NCBI RefSeq assembly: GCF_021049245.1
Contig: NZ_CP088020.1
Span: 3,850,001 to 3,914,000 of the forward strand
DNA length: 64,000 nt
Direction: 5' to 3'
Source: Radiobacillus kanasensis
GTDB lineage: Bacteria; Bacillota; Bacilli; Bacillales; Amphibacillaceae
In this document: positions 25,871 through 34,911 of the stretch, one piece after another
Layout of the letters: every line of letters begins with the position of its first letter
Numbering within the stretch: position 1 is the stretch's first letter
Notes under the pieces: generated by a model
The model's database searches: none
The model's input: the letters and a program-made list of their open reading frames with translations, nothing else
What the model was told of the DNA's origin: nothing
Position numbers and translations under genes: made by a program

Positions 25871-26866
25871 ATGGAAAATGAAACTAATATACTAATCTAT
25901 CAAACAGAAGATGGAAATACAAAGATAGATGTTAGATTGGAAAATGAGACAGTTTGGATGACACAAAAGGCAATTGCGGAATTGTACCAAAAAGGAGTAA
26001 ATACAATTAATGAGCATATTAAGAATATATATGCAGAAGGAGAACTTCGGGAATCGGCAACTATTCGGAAAAACCGAATAGTTCAATCTGAAGGCAAGAG
26101 AGAGGTTGAACGTGAAGTAGCATTTTACAATCTCCAAATGATTATCGCGATTGGATACAGAGTTCGTTCTCACCGAGGTACACAATTCCGCCAGTGGGCT
26201 ACTAAACGTTTAAATGAATATCTAGTTAAAGGTTTTACAATGGATGATGATCGTCTTAAAGATATGCGTAATTTTGGGCAAGATTATTTTGATGAACTGC
26301 TTGAACGGATCCGTGACATTCGTTCTTCTGAAAAAAGATTCTATCAAAAGATTACAGACATTTACGCTACATCTGTTGACTACGATCCTAGAGCAGAAAT
26401 CACACAAGAATTTTTCGCAACTGTTCAAAATAAACTTCATTTTGCAATTCATGGTCAAACTGCGGCTGAACTTATAGTAGAGAGAGCAAAGGCAGATAAG
26501 GAGAATATGGGTCTTACCGCATGGACAGGCGATAATGTGCGAAAAAGAGATGTAACAGTTGCCAAAAATTACTTAACTGAAAAGGAACTGAAATCACTCA
26601 ATCGTATTGTCACCATGTACTTAGATTATGCTGAAGATCAAGCGGAAAGACAACAGCCAATGCATATGAACGATTGGATTGATAAACTAAATGCCTTTCT
26701 TCAGTTTAATGATCGTGAAATTCTTGAAAATGTAGGAAGAATTTCAAAGTCTGTTGCCGATAAGTTAGCCATTCAAGAGTATGAAAAATTTAATCAGCAT
26801 CGTTTAAATCAAGATACTCACGATGACTTTGAGCAGTTTATCGAATATAAGAATTTAAAGAAATAA
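25871..26866 (+). CDS. RhuM family protein
   Basis: 331 residues. The N-terminal RhuM/virulence-protein domain (YQTEDGNTKIDVRLENETVWMTQKAIAELYQKGVNTINEHIKNIY) resembles the DNA-binding part of phage KilA-N/Bro-type proteins. The middle has FYNLQMIIAIGYRVRSHRGTQFRQWATKRLNEYLVKGF, and the C-terminus is helical. RhuM proteins are widespread in genomic islands and pathogenicity islands but their function is unknown. The ATG at 25871 follows a GGGAGTGA site. The gene is alone between two rlmH-end-like repeats at 25576 and 26975. Confidence 0.88.
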   Translation: MENETNILIYQTEDGNTKIDVRLENETVWMTQKAIAELYQKGVNTINEHIKNIYAEGELRESATIRKNRIVQSEGKREVEREVAFYNLQMIIAIGYRVRSHRGTQFRQWATKRLNEYLVKGFTMDDDRLKDMRNFGQDYFDELLERIRDIRSSEKRFYQKITDIYATSVDYDPRAEITQEFFATVQNKLHFAIHGQTAAELIVERAKADKENMGLTAWTGDNVRKRDVTVAKNYLTEKELKSLNRIVTMYLDYAEDQAERQQPMHMNDWIDKLNAFLQFNDREILENVGRISKSVADKLAIQEYEKFNQHRLNQDTHDDFEQFIEYKNLKK

Positions 26867-26974
26867 ATCTCCAGTTCTCCACCACACGTTATCCGGTAAA
26901 ATTGCTTAGTTATGAAACGCGAATAAGTATCATAAATGGCATAATGAAGGCAGAAAACAGCCACTAATGGAAAC

Positions 26975-27005
26975 TGAACTGTATCATTAATAGAGGTAAA
27001 ACAGA
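26975..27005 (+). repeat. rlmH-3'-end-like repeat, copy 3 (plus orientation)
   Basis: TGAACTGTATCATTAATAG followed by AGGTAAAACAGA. It aligns with copies 1 and 2 over core and tail. A further AAGTATCATAAATGG-like core lies just upstream at 26924-26938. After it comes a GGGGACAG/CTGTCTCC hairpin of the kind seen after mnmH. The rest of the 485-base gap 26867-27351 holds no recognisable gene. Confidence 0.45.
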
Positions 27006-27351
27006 AACGGGGACAGAGTTCCTGTCTCCCGTGTCCCATTAACTGAACCCACAAAGTTACACGTAAATTCTTATGTTGTTATTTAGGGTATGGTTCCGGT
27101 TATAAATTGGGCTTCTACCTTATAATTCTATCCTTAATTGTTTGTGATGGTAGAAATCGTTATTCAAAACCTTTTGAAACTAGTGTTCATAATCTGATTT
27201 TTTATCAGGATTATATGTAGTAGTAAATGCACTTTTTTAGTTTTTTCCCAAAGACTACCCCACAAAAACCACATTGATCTATTTTTACTACCTTAACCGT
27301 TTTGACATCAGATGAACCGAAGTCCCCGGCTTCCGGAACATATAATTCATA

Positions 27352-28023
27352 TCACTTATTCTTCAACACTTCAGACAGCTGCTTTAACGATTCATATTCG
27401 TTTATCCGATAGCTCCGCCCTTCCTTTCTCAAATAGCCCTTATCACAAAATTGAGTCAAGACATGCAGCAAATGCCGGTAGGATACGCCTAAATAATCAC
27501 AAACCGTAACATGCTTCTCCTTATAAATCCCTTCGTCTGCTGTTTGTAAGATAAAGTCGGCCAGTCTATTTTCCAGAGGAAATGCTAGACTTTGTGTGTA
27601 CTTTGCTGCCATGGATGTTGACTTTACACTCAAGAACTTAGCTAATTCTCTTAGAAACTTTGCATCTTCTAGCAATTGATTGCGATAGATATAAATAGGA
27701 AGTGCAAAACAGATGGTGTTCGTTGATGCTTGGATCCCTTTTGTATAGTACTCATCATTTAATAGCTCCATTTCCCCAATGAAATCCTGTTCTCTCACAA
27801 AGTTTATTAAGGAAACTTTGCCATTTTGGTGGGTGATATATATTTTGGCATTCCCCTTTATCACGTAAAACAAATATTTCGGTCTCATGCCTTCTTGAAT
27901 AATCCAATCATCCCGCTGATATTCATGTATCTCGATAGACTCTTCAATTGGACAGGAAAATAAAGGAGCAATCGAGTACTTCTCCAAATAGAACCGCTTC
28001 TTATCTTCTTTATAAATTTCCAT
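27352..28023 (-). CDS. Crp/Fnr family transcriptional regulator, YeiL-like
   Basis: 223 residues. A cyclic-nucleotide-binding-type beta-barrel (residues about 25-125, QRDDWIIQEGMRPKYLFYVIKGNAKIY) is followed by a helix-turn-helix (KEKHVTVCDYLGVSYRHLLHVLTQFCDKGYLRKEGRSYRI). It resembles YeiL of enterobacteria and its Firmicute relatives. No FNR-type Cys cluster is present. It is divergent from an MFS transporter gene, which it probably controls. Confidence 0.87.
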   Translation of the reverse strand: MEIYKEDKKRFYLEKYSIAPLFSCPIEESIEIHEYQRDDWIIQEGMRPKYLFYVIKGNAKIYITHQNGKVSLINFVREQDFIGEMELLNDEYYTKGIQASTNTICFALPIYIYRNQLLEDAKFLRELAKFLSVKSTSMAAKYTQSLAFPLENRLADFILQTADEGIYKEKHVTVCDYLGVSYRHLLHVLTQFCDKGYLRKEGRSYRINEYESLKQLSEVLKNK

Positions 28024-28106
28024 CTTTCACCTCAAAATAGGAGATATCTCATATTATTTGTATGTAACTCCATGATATCATGCAATCCAAAGAGAGGGGA
28101 TACGAA

Positions 28107-29279
28107 ATGAATACACAACGATGGATGGGTGCACGTTTTTTTAGTTTCTTTCTGACATGGGGCATTTTTCTCCCTTATTGGTCAGGATGGATGATTCATA
28201 CAAAAGGAATTTCAGTCTCTGAAGCTAGCTTAATTATGAGCTTTGGGTTAATTGCAAGAGGCCTTTCCACCCTGTTCGCCTTTCCATATTTATCAGGAAA
28301 ACTAAGCAGTAAAAGGCTGTTACGTATAGCGGGAATTGGCTCCCTTATTGCAATTATTTGTTATTTACCAGCCAATTCTTTTCCTAGCTTGCTTCTTGTA
28401 ACCGTGCTTTTACATCTGTTTTATCCGACCTTGATGCCTGCTTTAGATAGTGCTGCAAGTGTCCTCGTCAAGAGCAAGCAATTAAAGCATTATGGAAGAA
28501 GTCGGCAATGGGGCTCGATTGGGTTTGTCTCTGTCGGGATGATCATAACTATTTTTACAGGCGCCTTCGGAGATGAAGTCATTTTATGGGCTTTGTTACT
28601 TGGCATTATTGGATTTGTTATTCTAAGTTCGATGCGTGCGCCTGATGTCTTATCTATAAAGCCAGTAGCAGACCAAGCAGAAAAAAGAAATATCTTTCAA
28701 CTATTCCGAATCCGCCACTTTGGGTTAGTACTCATTATTGTCCTTTTATTACAATCGGCACATGCTACTTACTACAATTATGGCTATATTTACTTACAGG
28801 AAATAGATGCGCCAACCTACCTGATAGGTTTGATTATTAACATTGCTGTCCTTGCTGAAATTCTATTTTTCTTTATCGCAGATAAACGCTTTGGTGGATA
28901 TTCAGTAGGGACATTACTTACCATTGCTGCAGTTGGATCTACTATTCGTTGGATAATTGTATTTGCTTTTCCGAGTGTCGTGATCTTCTGCATTGCACAA
29001 ACCTTGCATGCACTCTCATTTGCGATGGCGCATTATGCCTTTATGAAATATCTAATTGCCAATATTCCACATGCACAAATCGCAAAAGCGCAAGGCATCT
29101 ATTCGGCTCTGGCACTTAGCTGGGGTACAGCATTATTTACTATATTCGGTGGATTCTTATATGAGATCGAGCCAAGGTATGCTTTCATTGGAATGGTTGT
29201 TTGTACGGTTCCATCTTTGCTACTTTCGCTTGTATATCGAAAATTGGAGCATAGCAAGGAAGTTTATAACCATTCTTAA
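28107..29279 (+). CDS. MFS transporter (MFS_1-like)
   Basis: 390 residues with about twelve membrane helices. The N-terminus (WMGARFFSFFLTWGIFLPYWSGWM) and the pattern of glycines place it in the MFS_1-like/phenylpropionate-type group, which includes YcxA-like exporters. A GAGGGGATACGAA site precedes the ATG at 28107. The substrate is unknown. It is divergent from a Crp/Fnr regulator; the 83-base intergenic region contains GAGATATCTC and ATGATATCAT palindromes that could be operators. Confidence 0.85.
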   Translation: MNTQRWMGARFFSFFLTWGIFLPYWSGWMIHTKGISVSEASLIMSFGLIARGLSTLFAFPYLSGKLSSKRLLRIAGIGSLIAIICYLPANSFPSLLLVTVLLHLFYPTLMPALDSAASVLVKSKQLKHYGRSRQWGSIGFVSVGMIITIFTGAFGDEVILWALLLGIIGFVILSSMRAPDVLSIKPVADQAEKRNIFQLFRIRHFGLVLIIVLLLQSAHATYYNYGYIYLQEIDAPTYLIGLIINIAVLAEILFFFIADKRFGGYSVGTLLTIAAVGSTIRWIIVFAFPSVVIFCIAQTLHALSFAMAHYAFMKYLIANIPHAQIAKAQGIYSALALSWGTALFTIFGGFLYEIEPRYAFIGMVVCTVPSLLLSLVYRKLEHSKEVYNHS

Positions 29280-29361
29280 CAAATAACTAAAACGATTAAA
29301 CATTTCCCTTTTTCAACCGATAAAAATATGTATAATATTTTTAAATAGGGAGTCCTCAAGA

Positions 29362-30660
29362 ATGTTCACAAAAAAGGAAAAACAAAAAGTTTCTTCTTTA
29401 AGAGAAGAAGCGGACAGACAAAAGCAGTATGTAAAGATAGACGTCCGTAATGATCATAACTTATCAGATCAGTTATCGGTTATTGATCTTACGTTAGATG
29501 ATTTAGCTGTTGCAAGAGCTCTGCAACCGTTAATTGCAGAAAATATCGAGAAAATATATAACCCTATCTATCATCATTCTCTTGAAGGAATTCGTAGGGT
29601 AGTAGACATGACATCTATAGGGGTTGATTTAGCAGGCTGTCAGCAGTATGTAATTGGCTTCTTTGATGGAATTATTGATGATAATTTTATAGAGAAAAGG
29701 TACAACATTTCTAAATATTATCTAATGGTTGGTGTAGAGGTTAAATGGTATATTTGCACGAACCAAGCATTTATTAACACCATTCTAGATATTCTTAAAG
29801 AAAAGTATAGAGATGATATAGACACACTAATTTTGGCTTCCAAAGTAATTACAAAAGTATTTAATTTAGAATTACAGCTTTGCCTATCCATTCTACAAGA
29901 ATTGCAACAGGAAGAAACTGCAACAAAAGAAAAGACTGCTAAACAGAACATTAAGCAAACAATTGGTACGATTACAGAAGAATTAGCTAGTATGTCAGAA
30001 GAAGTTGGTCAATCGGTAGTAGATGCTATTGAAGGTTCAGAGACAATTAAAACAGATCTAGCGGATGGATTACAGTCTTCTATTATCACAGCAGAAACTT
30101 CTCAGACTGGAAAACAACAGTTAGACCTAGTAACAGAACAGACAGTATCCTTAAAAGATAGTGTAAATGTCATCAAAACGAATTTCGGGTCACTCGAAGC
30201 AAATTCGAAGGAAATCGGAAATATTATCGCCGTAATCACCAACATTGCAGAACAAACAAACCTTCTCGCACTAAATGCTGCTATAGAAGCAGCAAGAGCA
30301 GGCGAGCATGGGAAAGGTTTCTCAGTTGTAGCAGCGGAAGTAAGAAAGCTTGCAGAACAAACAAAGACGTCTTCCAGCCACATTACAGAAATGATTCGAA
30401 CCATAACGGGTCACATCGAAGATATGGTGGAACAAATTAATGATGTCGATTCTAAGAGTATATCCGTGAATCAAAATGTCCAAGACACGTTGGTAAACTT
30501 AGAAGAAATACTCACTTCAAGTAAAACGAGCAAAGAAAAAAATGAACGAAATAATGAAGAAATCATTAAATTCACAAGTACGTTAAAAGAAATAGGAAAA
30601 ATGGGATCAAAAGTATCAGAGTTGGCGGATGATTTGAATCAGACGATGCAGAGTTATTGA
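29362..30660 (+). CDS. Soluble globin-type sensor transducer (HemAT-like) lacking the heme-ligand His
   Basis: 432 residues. The N-terminal protoglobin/globin-sensor domain (about residues 35-190) is followed by a methyl-accepting signalling domain with the conserved hairpin tip [20 protein letters not shown]. There are no membrane helices. In HemAT the proximal heme ligand His sits in an I.K.H.RIG segment. Here the aligned segment is [15 protein letters not shown] (residues 116-130), so the His is replaced by Tyr120. The globin domain may therefore bind no heme, as in RsbR stressosome proteins, or bind it differently. Confidence 0.88.
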   Translation: MFTKKEKQKVSSLREEADRQKQYVKIDVRNDHNLSDQLSVIDLTLDDLAVARALQPLIAENIEKIYNPIYHHSLEGIRRVVDMTSIGVDLAGCQQYVIGFFDGIIDDNFIEKRYNISKYYLMVGVEVKWYICTNQAFINTILDILKEKYRDDIDTLILASKVITKVFNLELQLCLSILQELQQEETATKEKTAKQNIKQTIGTITEELASMSEEVGQSVVDAIEGSETIKTDLADGLQSSIITAETSQTGKQQLDLVTEQTVSLKDSVNVIKTNFGSLEANSKEIGNIIAVITNIAEQTNLLALNAAIEAARAGEHGKGFSVVAAEVRKLAEQTKTSSSHITEMIRTITGHIEDMVEQINDVDSKSISVNQNVQDTLVNLEEILTSSKTSKEKNERNNEEIIKFTSTLKEIGKMGSKVSELADDLNQTMQSY

Positions 30661-30761
30661 GTTTTTATAAATGCTCGCCCTTCCTTAAAGGACACGTCAG
30701 ACTGAAAAATAGAACAGAAGAAATTAGAAATATCGTTTTAGCTACAAAAATCTCCTTAACC

Positions 30762-30790
30762 TTGTAATTAGTTTGACACCAAACTATAAT
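30762..30790 (+). promoter_or_regulatory. marR promoter overlapped by a MarR operator
   Basis: TTGTAA (30762-30767), a 17-base spacer, then TATAAT (30785-30790). The palindrome TAGTTTGACACCAAACTA (30769-30786) fills the spacer. The expected start of transcription falls on the A of the marR ATG, so the message would be leaderless. Confidence 0.65.
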
Positions 30791-30796
30791 ATAATC

Positions 30797-31219
30797 ATGG
30801 AAACCAGAGATGCAATATCATTATTATCTAAAATTAGAGACAAAGTGAATCGATTTATTATATCAGAGATGGAGAAGTCTGGAATAGATGATATTGCTAC
30901 CTCACACGGCGATATCTTCTATGCCCTATTTAACGAGTCTAGGCTTACAATGGCGGAAATTTCTAATAAAATTCATAAGGATAAATCTACAGTTACAGCA
31001 CTTGTTGAAAAATTGGTTCGCCTCGGATATGTGACTAAGGAACGTGATACTAATGACGCTAGAATTGTTTATGTCAACTTAACTGATAAGGGAAGGGAAT
31101 TAGAACCAAACTTTGAATCCATATCAAATAAATTGCTAAATGTGTTCTACTCAAATATTTCCGAGAAAGAACAAAAAGATCTGCTTATCATTTTAAAAAA
31201 AATTTATGGCAACTTTTAA
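30797..31219 (+). CDS. MarR family transcriptional regulator, probably leaderless
   Basis: 140 residues with the winged-helix core MAEISNKIHKDKSTVTALVEKLVRLGYVTKERDTNDARIVYVNLTDKG (read as helix-turn-helix plus wing). The ATG at 30797 is chosen because the only upstream alternative, a TTG at 30773, lies within the promoter and operator. No ribosome binding site precedes the ATG. The same 18-bp operator occurs before the downstream hydrolase gene, so MarR likely represses both. Confidence 0.85.
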   Translation: METRDAISLLSKIRDKVNRFIISEMEKSGIDDIATSHGDIFYALFNESRLTMAEISNKIHKDKSTVTALVEKLVRLGYVTKERDTNDARIVYVNLTDKGRELEPNFESISNKLLNVFYSNISEKEQKDLLIILKKIYGNF

Positions 31220-31237
31220 GTTTGCCATAAATTTTTT
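31203..31237 (+). terminator. Terminator overlapping the end of marR
   Basis: TTTATGGCAA / TTGCCATAAA stem (31203-31212 with 31222-31231) followed by six T residues; the marR stop codon lies in the loop. Confidence 0.85.
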
Positions 31238-31243
31238 CATAAA

Positions 31244-31261
31244 TAGTTTGATGTCAAACTA
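31244..31261 (+). promoter_or_regulatory. Second MarR operator
   Basis: TAGTTTGATGTCAAACTA, the same palindrome as at 30769-30786 apart from the centre, located 22 bases before the hydrolase start and close to its ribosome binding site. Confidence 0.7.
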
Positions 31262-31282
31262 AATGACAAGGAGGAGAAAATT

Positions 31283-32092
31283 ATGATAGATTACACGAAA
31301 CATTTACCGGATCACATCGAGAAATACATTGGGGAAAATGATTTATTTTTAGAGATATTCAAAGGGGAGAGGACTAAAAATAGGCCACCATTGCTTTTTG
31401 TACACGGTGCCTACACAGGAAGTTGGATGTGGAGTAAATTCATTCCTCACTTTGTTGATGAAGGGTGGAATTGTTATGTCATGAACTTGAGAAGCCATTA
31501 CAAAAGTAGATTGCTGGACATGACTAAAATAACATTTGAGGATTACATGGAGGATATGAAAGAGGTTATTGCTGAGTGTGATGCTCCTCCAATTCTTGTT
31601 GGATTCAGTATGGGAGGAATTTTAAGTCAAAAACTAGCTGAAACCATAGAAATTGCTGGAATGGTGTTGGTCGATTCCGTCTTAAGTAATGAAGTTCATG
31701 AAATAGTACCATACAAAGAGTTAGGTCAAGGTATACGTGAAATTATAGTTCCTGCTCCAGCACGTGAAGAATCTTCAAGCGTAGATGAAACAGCCGAAGA
31801 CATCGAATTTCAAAGAAAATACTTAACAATGGAATCGGCGAATGCATTCCGTGCCTTTGCTTTTACAAGTGAATCCAATGGTATTTCCATAGATAGTAGT
31901 TCCATTACTTGCCCATGCCTGGTTATCAAAGCAGTAAACAGTGAAAATGACGACCGCCAGGGTAGAGAAACTGCAAAGCACCTTTCTTCTGCATATTGTG
32001 GGCTTTGGAACACAACTCACACTGGTGTCCTGATAGGGCAGAGATATATAGAAACGGTAAATGCTATTATGGATTGGTTGAAAAGGTTCTAA
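31283..32092 (+). CDS. Alpha/beta hydrolase
   Basis: 269 residues. The oxyanion-hole segment is FVHGAYTGSWMW and the nucleophile elbow GFSMGG carries the catalytic Ser near residue 113; a late His in NTTHTGVL fits the triad. An AAGGAGGAG site precedes the ATG. The enzyme is cytoplasmic with unknown ester or amide substrate. The MarR operator in front predicts induction by the MarR ligand, which may be the hydrolase substrate. Confidence 0.88.
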   Translation: MIDYTKHLPDHIEKYIGENDLFLEIFKGERTKNRPPLLFVHGAYTGSWMWSKFIPHFVDEGWNCYVMNLRSHYKSRLLDMTKITFEDYMEDMKEVIAECDAPPILVGFSMGGILSQKLAETIEIAGMVLVDSVLSNEVHEIVPYKELGQGIREIIVPAPAREESSSVDETAEDIEFQRKYLTMESANAFRAFAFTSESNGISIDSSSITCPCLVIKAVNSENDDRQGRETAKHLSSAYCGLWNTTHTGVLIGQRYIETVNAIMDWLKRF

Positions 32093-32208
32093 TTCGGAAG
32101 CTCTTGTGATGGTTGTGCTCTTTTTGTATTGAACTACCAGAGGGGTTTAAAATTGAATGTACCACTAAAAAAACGCACATCAAACCCAATGCAATAAAAG
32201 ATCAATAA

Positions 32209-32245
32209 GAGGCTGGGACATAACCAGCCTCAGGTTATTTTCACT
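32209..32245. terminator. Hairpin of the GAGGCTGGGACATAA type
   Basis: Perfect 8-bp stem GAGGCTGG / CCAGCCTC with loop GACATAA, followed by AGGTTATTTT. Similar hairpins are dispersed in Firmicutes as terminators. Confidence 0.65.
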
Positions 32246-32317
32246 TTTACTTATGCCGTTTTCCATGATGCATCCAAATGAGATTACTCATAGTTATTTC
32301 ATTAAGAAGCCTTATAG

Positions 32318-33067
32318 TTAGTTACTGCTACTTCTTTCGAAATTCCATATCTGATAATCAAGTAAACGTGGGGTAATGTTCGAATACTTCTTTACAAGTA
32401 TTTTAGTAGTTTCCTCTAACAAACTTTGCGCTTCATCTATCTGAACCTTTCTCTGAAGTGCTTTTTCCAGGAACCGCACTATCATTCTGTCAGGTTTTAT
32501 CCATTGATCGTCTCCAGCTAACATATAAAAATAAACAAGTGAAATACCACTCTTTTGACCTGGTATGGCTCTAATTTCGTTTTCAAATTCTTCATTACCG
32601 TATATTTTTTTTACATCTTGAAAATAATTTACTTCATACTTATTTAGAACTTTACAAAACAAATAAACTGCTTCAGCTTTTAATATCCCGTTTGTTGGAG
32701 AGGTTCTTTGTTTATTTTTGAATACTTCATTCACAAATGTTTCTAATCCTAAGCTTTCAAAAGAGCTTAAATACAGTTCAATTGAAAATTGTTCACTTAT
32801 TTCCGGAGTTCCTGTTCCCGAACGTTCTTTATTAAGATTAAAATAACTACAAAATCTATTCACTGTGTTTTTAACACCTTCATATCGAACTCCTATAGAA
32901 AATATAGAGTCTATAACACAGAGCGGAAGGCTTGAGTAGTAATATTCATCAGGGAGTTTTGCATTTTCAAATATTAGAACACTTTCACAGAATTCAGCAA
33001 TCTTATTATAGTCTTTATCCAGTGTATGGGGCATAACGATTCTCCTTATAATCTTTGAGTTCTTCAA
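32318..33067 (-). CDS. Uncharacterised protein with HhH-GPD-like features
   Basis: 249 residues, no signal peptide or membrane helix. The region around residues 165-210 (IRAIPGQKSGISLVYFYMLAGDDQWIKPDRMIVRFLEKAL) has the order of elements of the HhH-GPD DNA glycosylase motif, a helix-hairpin-helix with an Asp. The family's catalytic Lys and iron-sulfur Cys cluster are not evident. I do not recognise the gene otherwise. It is flanked by unrelated genes and looks monocistronic. Confidence 0.65.
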   Translation of the reverse strand: MKNSKIIRRIVMPHTLDKDYNKIAEFCESVLIFENAKLPDEYYYSSLPLCVIDSIFSIGVRYEGVKNTVNRFCSYFNLNKERSGTGTPEISEQFSIELYLSSFESLGLETFVNEVFKNKQRTSPTNGILKAEAVYLFCKVLNKYEVNYFQDVKKIYGNEEFENEIRAIPGQKSGISLVYFYMLAGDDQWIKPDRMIVRFLEKALQRKVQIDEAQSLLEETTKILVKKYSNITPRLLDYQIWNFERSSSN

Positions 33068-33240
33068 CTACCTTAACTTAATATTAGTGTAGATTTTTAT
33101 AAATATAAAGATGATTCTCTATCATTATAGCTAAAGAAGCATTCTACTGGATATTTGCTTCTTTCACTTCTCCGCTGTAGAACCCCTTCTACAACTAATT
33201 ACCACTAATGTTAAGTTCCCTCAAAAATTTCACATTCTTC

Positions 33241-34644
33241 TTACCCACTTAAGCCCTTTTGAAGGTCAATACTTAACTGCTGATAGGCCTCTGATTCGTC
33301 GTTCATCCCCTTATCCCGATAAGATTTAGCTAACCAGTGCGGCGGTTTTGGATTAGTTGGATTTAGCTCCATTTCCCAGCTAAAGCATTCAATCGCTTTG
33401 TCCAACTGGCTGAATTCATAGTACAACTCCCCAAGCGATTGCATTTCGTCTGGATCTTCATATATCCGTTGCATAGTATTTATTTTTCCAAAAATCTGTA
33501 GGTTTTTATGATTTTCTTTTAACGGCTTAAGCCATTCCTGGATATGAGATAAATCGTGCGTTTTCATTAGGGAGATGACACATTTATTAAGGACTATTTC
33601 AGCTTTTTCAGGGAAAAGGTCTATATACTGTTTCAATAGGGTAGGGAGTACTTCGGGATTCACAATTGAAGTGTCTAAATCCAATTCCTCCAGCATAGCT
33701 CCAAGGGTATGAACGGTGGAAGAATCATTAATTTTAAAGTCATGACTTTGTATCATATGGAAAACTTTGTTCACGTTATGTGATTCTAAATATTTGTTAA
33801 GTAAATCTTTTTGTAATGGATCGAAGTCAGGTAATTGAGAGGATAGTTTTTCTAAGACATACAAAGCTTCGTTTTCATTTACGTGTTGATCAAGCAGTCT
33901 TAAAAGATGGGCATAGCAACCATAGGAAGGGGTGGATGTTAATCTGTGGATATGTAAGGCAATCAAATTCATCCATCTGGACTCTTGTTCTAGTAAATCT
34001 ACAAGCTGATGGAAGTCTTTATCGTTTTCTTTCTGCGAATAGAGCATTTTTTCTGCAAAAACGGGGTCTTTCGCCAAAAGTTTTTCGGGCTCTTGGTTAT
34101 ATAGAACGGCATATTTTTTGAAATCCATGTCGGTGGCCAGTGATTTTACCATACTATTATTTGGGGCAAAATCCATTAAAATTTGAATAATCCGATAGGC
34201 TGAAAAATATTGTCCATTCCTACGATGTTCATAATATACGGACGTCATTTCTTTATACAAGCGTTTTTTGGGTATGAACGATTCAAAGAAGGTTAGGATA
34301 ACAGCTTTTTCTTGAGGAGAGTAATGCTTATCTAGCTTTTCTAATAATGGATGAAAGCTGATTTTTTGGCAAGGATGATTGGAGGAGAGCAGGATATCGA
34401 CAAGTGGATGGGGACTTTTAAAAACCATACCTTCCTTAAAAGCATGCTCGATGTAGCATTGACGACGAAGTTTTTTGGCCTTTGCTGCTGTAAGGAATTG
34501 ATCTTTATAAAAAAATAGATAATAAACTTCATTCTTTTCACTAAACGCTTCTAAAATTTGTCCTTGCAGATAGAACGCAACTCTCTCTGCTTTTAGATTA
34601 ATCTGCTTATTATGATCATAAAGCAAGAATTGATCTTGATTCAT
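33241..34644 (-). CDS. Large helical repeat (TPR-like) protein
   Basis: 467 residues. The C-terminal half contains tetratricopeptide-like helices, clearest near residues 395-450 (LGELYYEFSQLDKAIECFSWEMELNPTNPKPPHWLAKSYRDKGM). The N-terminal half is helical and lacks obvious motifs. The ATG at 34644 has a GAGGAGGG site; an earlier start at 34707 has none. It is likely a cytoplasmic scaffold. Function unknown. Confidence 0.78.
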   Translation of the reverse strand: MNQDQFLLYDHNKQINLKAERVAFYLQGQILEAFSEKNEVYYLFFYKDQFLTAAKAKKLRRQCYIEHAFKEGMVFKSPHPLVDILLSSNHPCQKISFHPLLEKLDKHYSPQEKAVILTFFESFIPKKRLYKEMTSVYYEHRRNGQYFSAYRIIQILMDFAPNNSMVKSLATDMDFKKYAVLYNQEPEKLLAKDPVFAEKMLYSQKENDKDFHQLVDLLEQESRWMNLIALHIHRLTSTPSYGCYAHLLRLLDQHVNENEALYVLEKLSSQLPDFDPLQKDLLNKYLESHNVNKVFHMIQSHDFKINDSSTVHTLGAMLEELDLDTSIVNPEVLPTLLKQYIDLFPEKAEIVLNKCVISLMKTHDLSHIQEWLKPLKENHKNLQIFGKINTMQRIYEDPDEMQSLGELYYEFSQLDKAIECFSWEMELNPTNPKPPHWLAKSYRDKGMNDESEAYQQLSIDLQKGLSG

Positions 34645-34911
34645 TCTAAATCCCTCCTCGATGATAGAACTACCTTCATTCTTTAAATCAGTCTGTCCAA
34701 CTAGCAAAAAATAAGCCTATATTTACATTTTACCATATTATCGCAGTTCTAATTGTTGTTATGTTCATTTGATTCTTTCTCGCTTTAGCATTACTGCCTA
34801 ACATCTTCTAATATCTTCAGGAAAAATTCATTAAGCATTTTTCAAATACCGACCTTTTCTTCTAAAGGAAATGAGCATACCTACAGTATCCATGAGGCAT
34901 ACCTCTTATGA

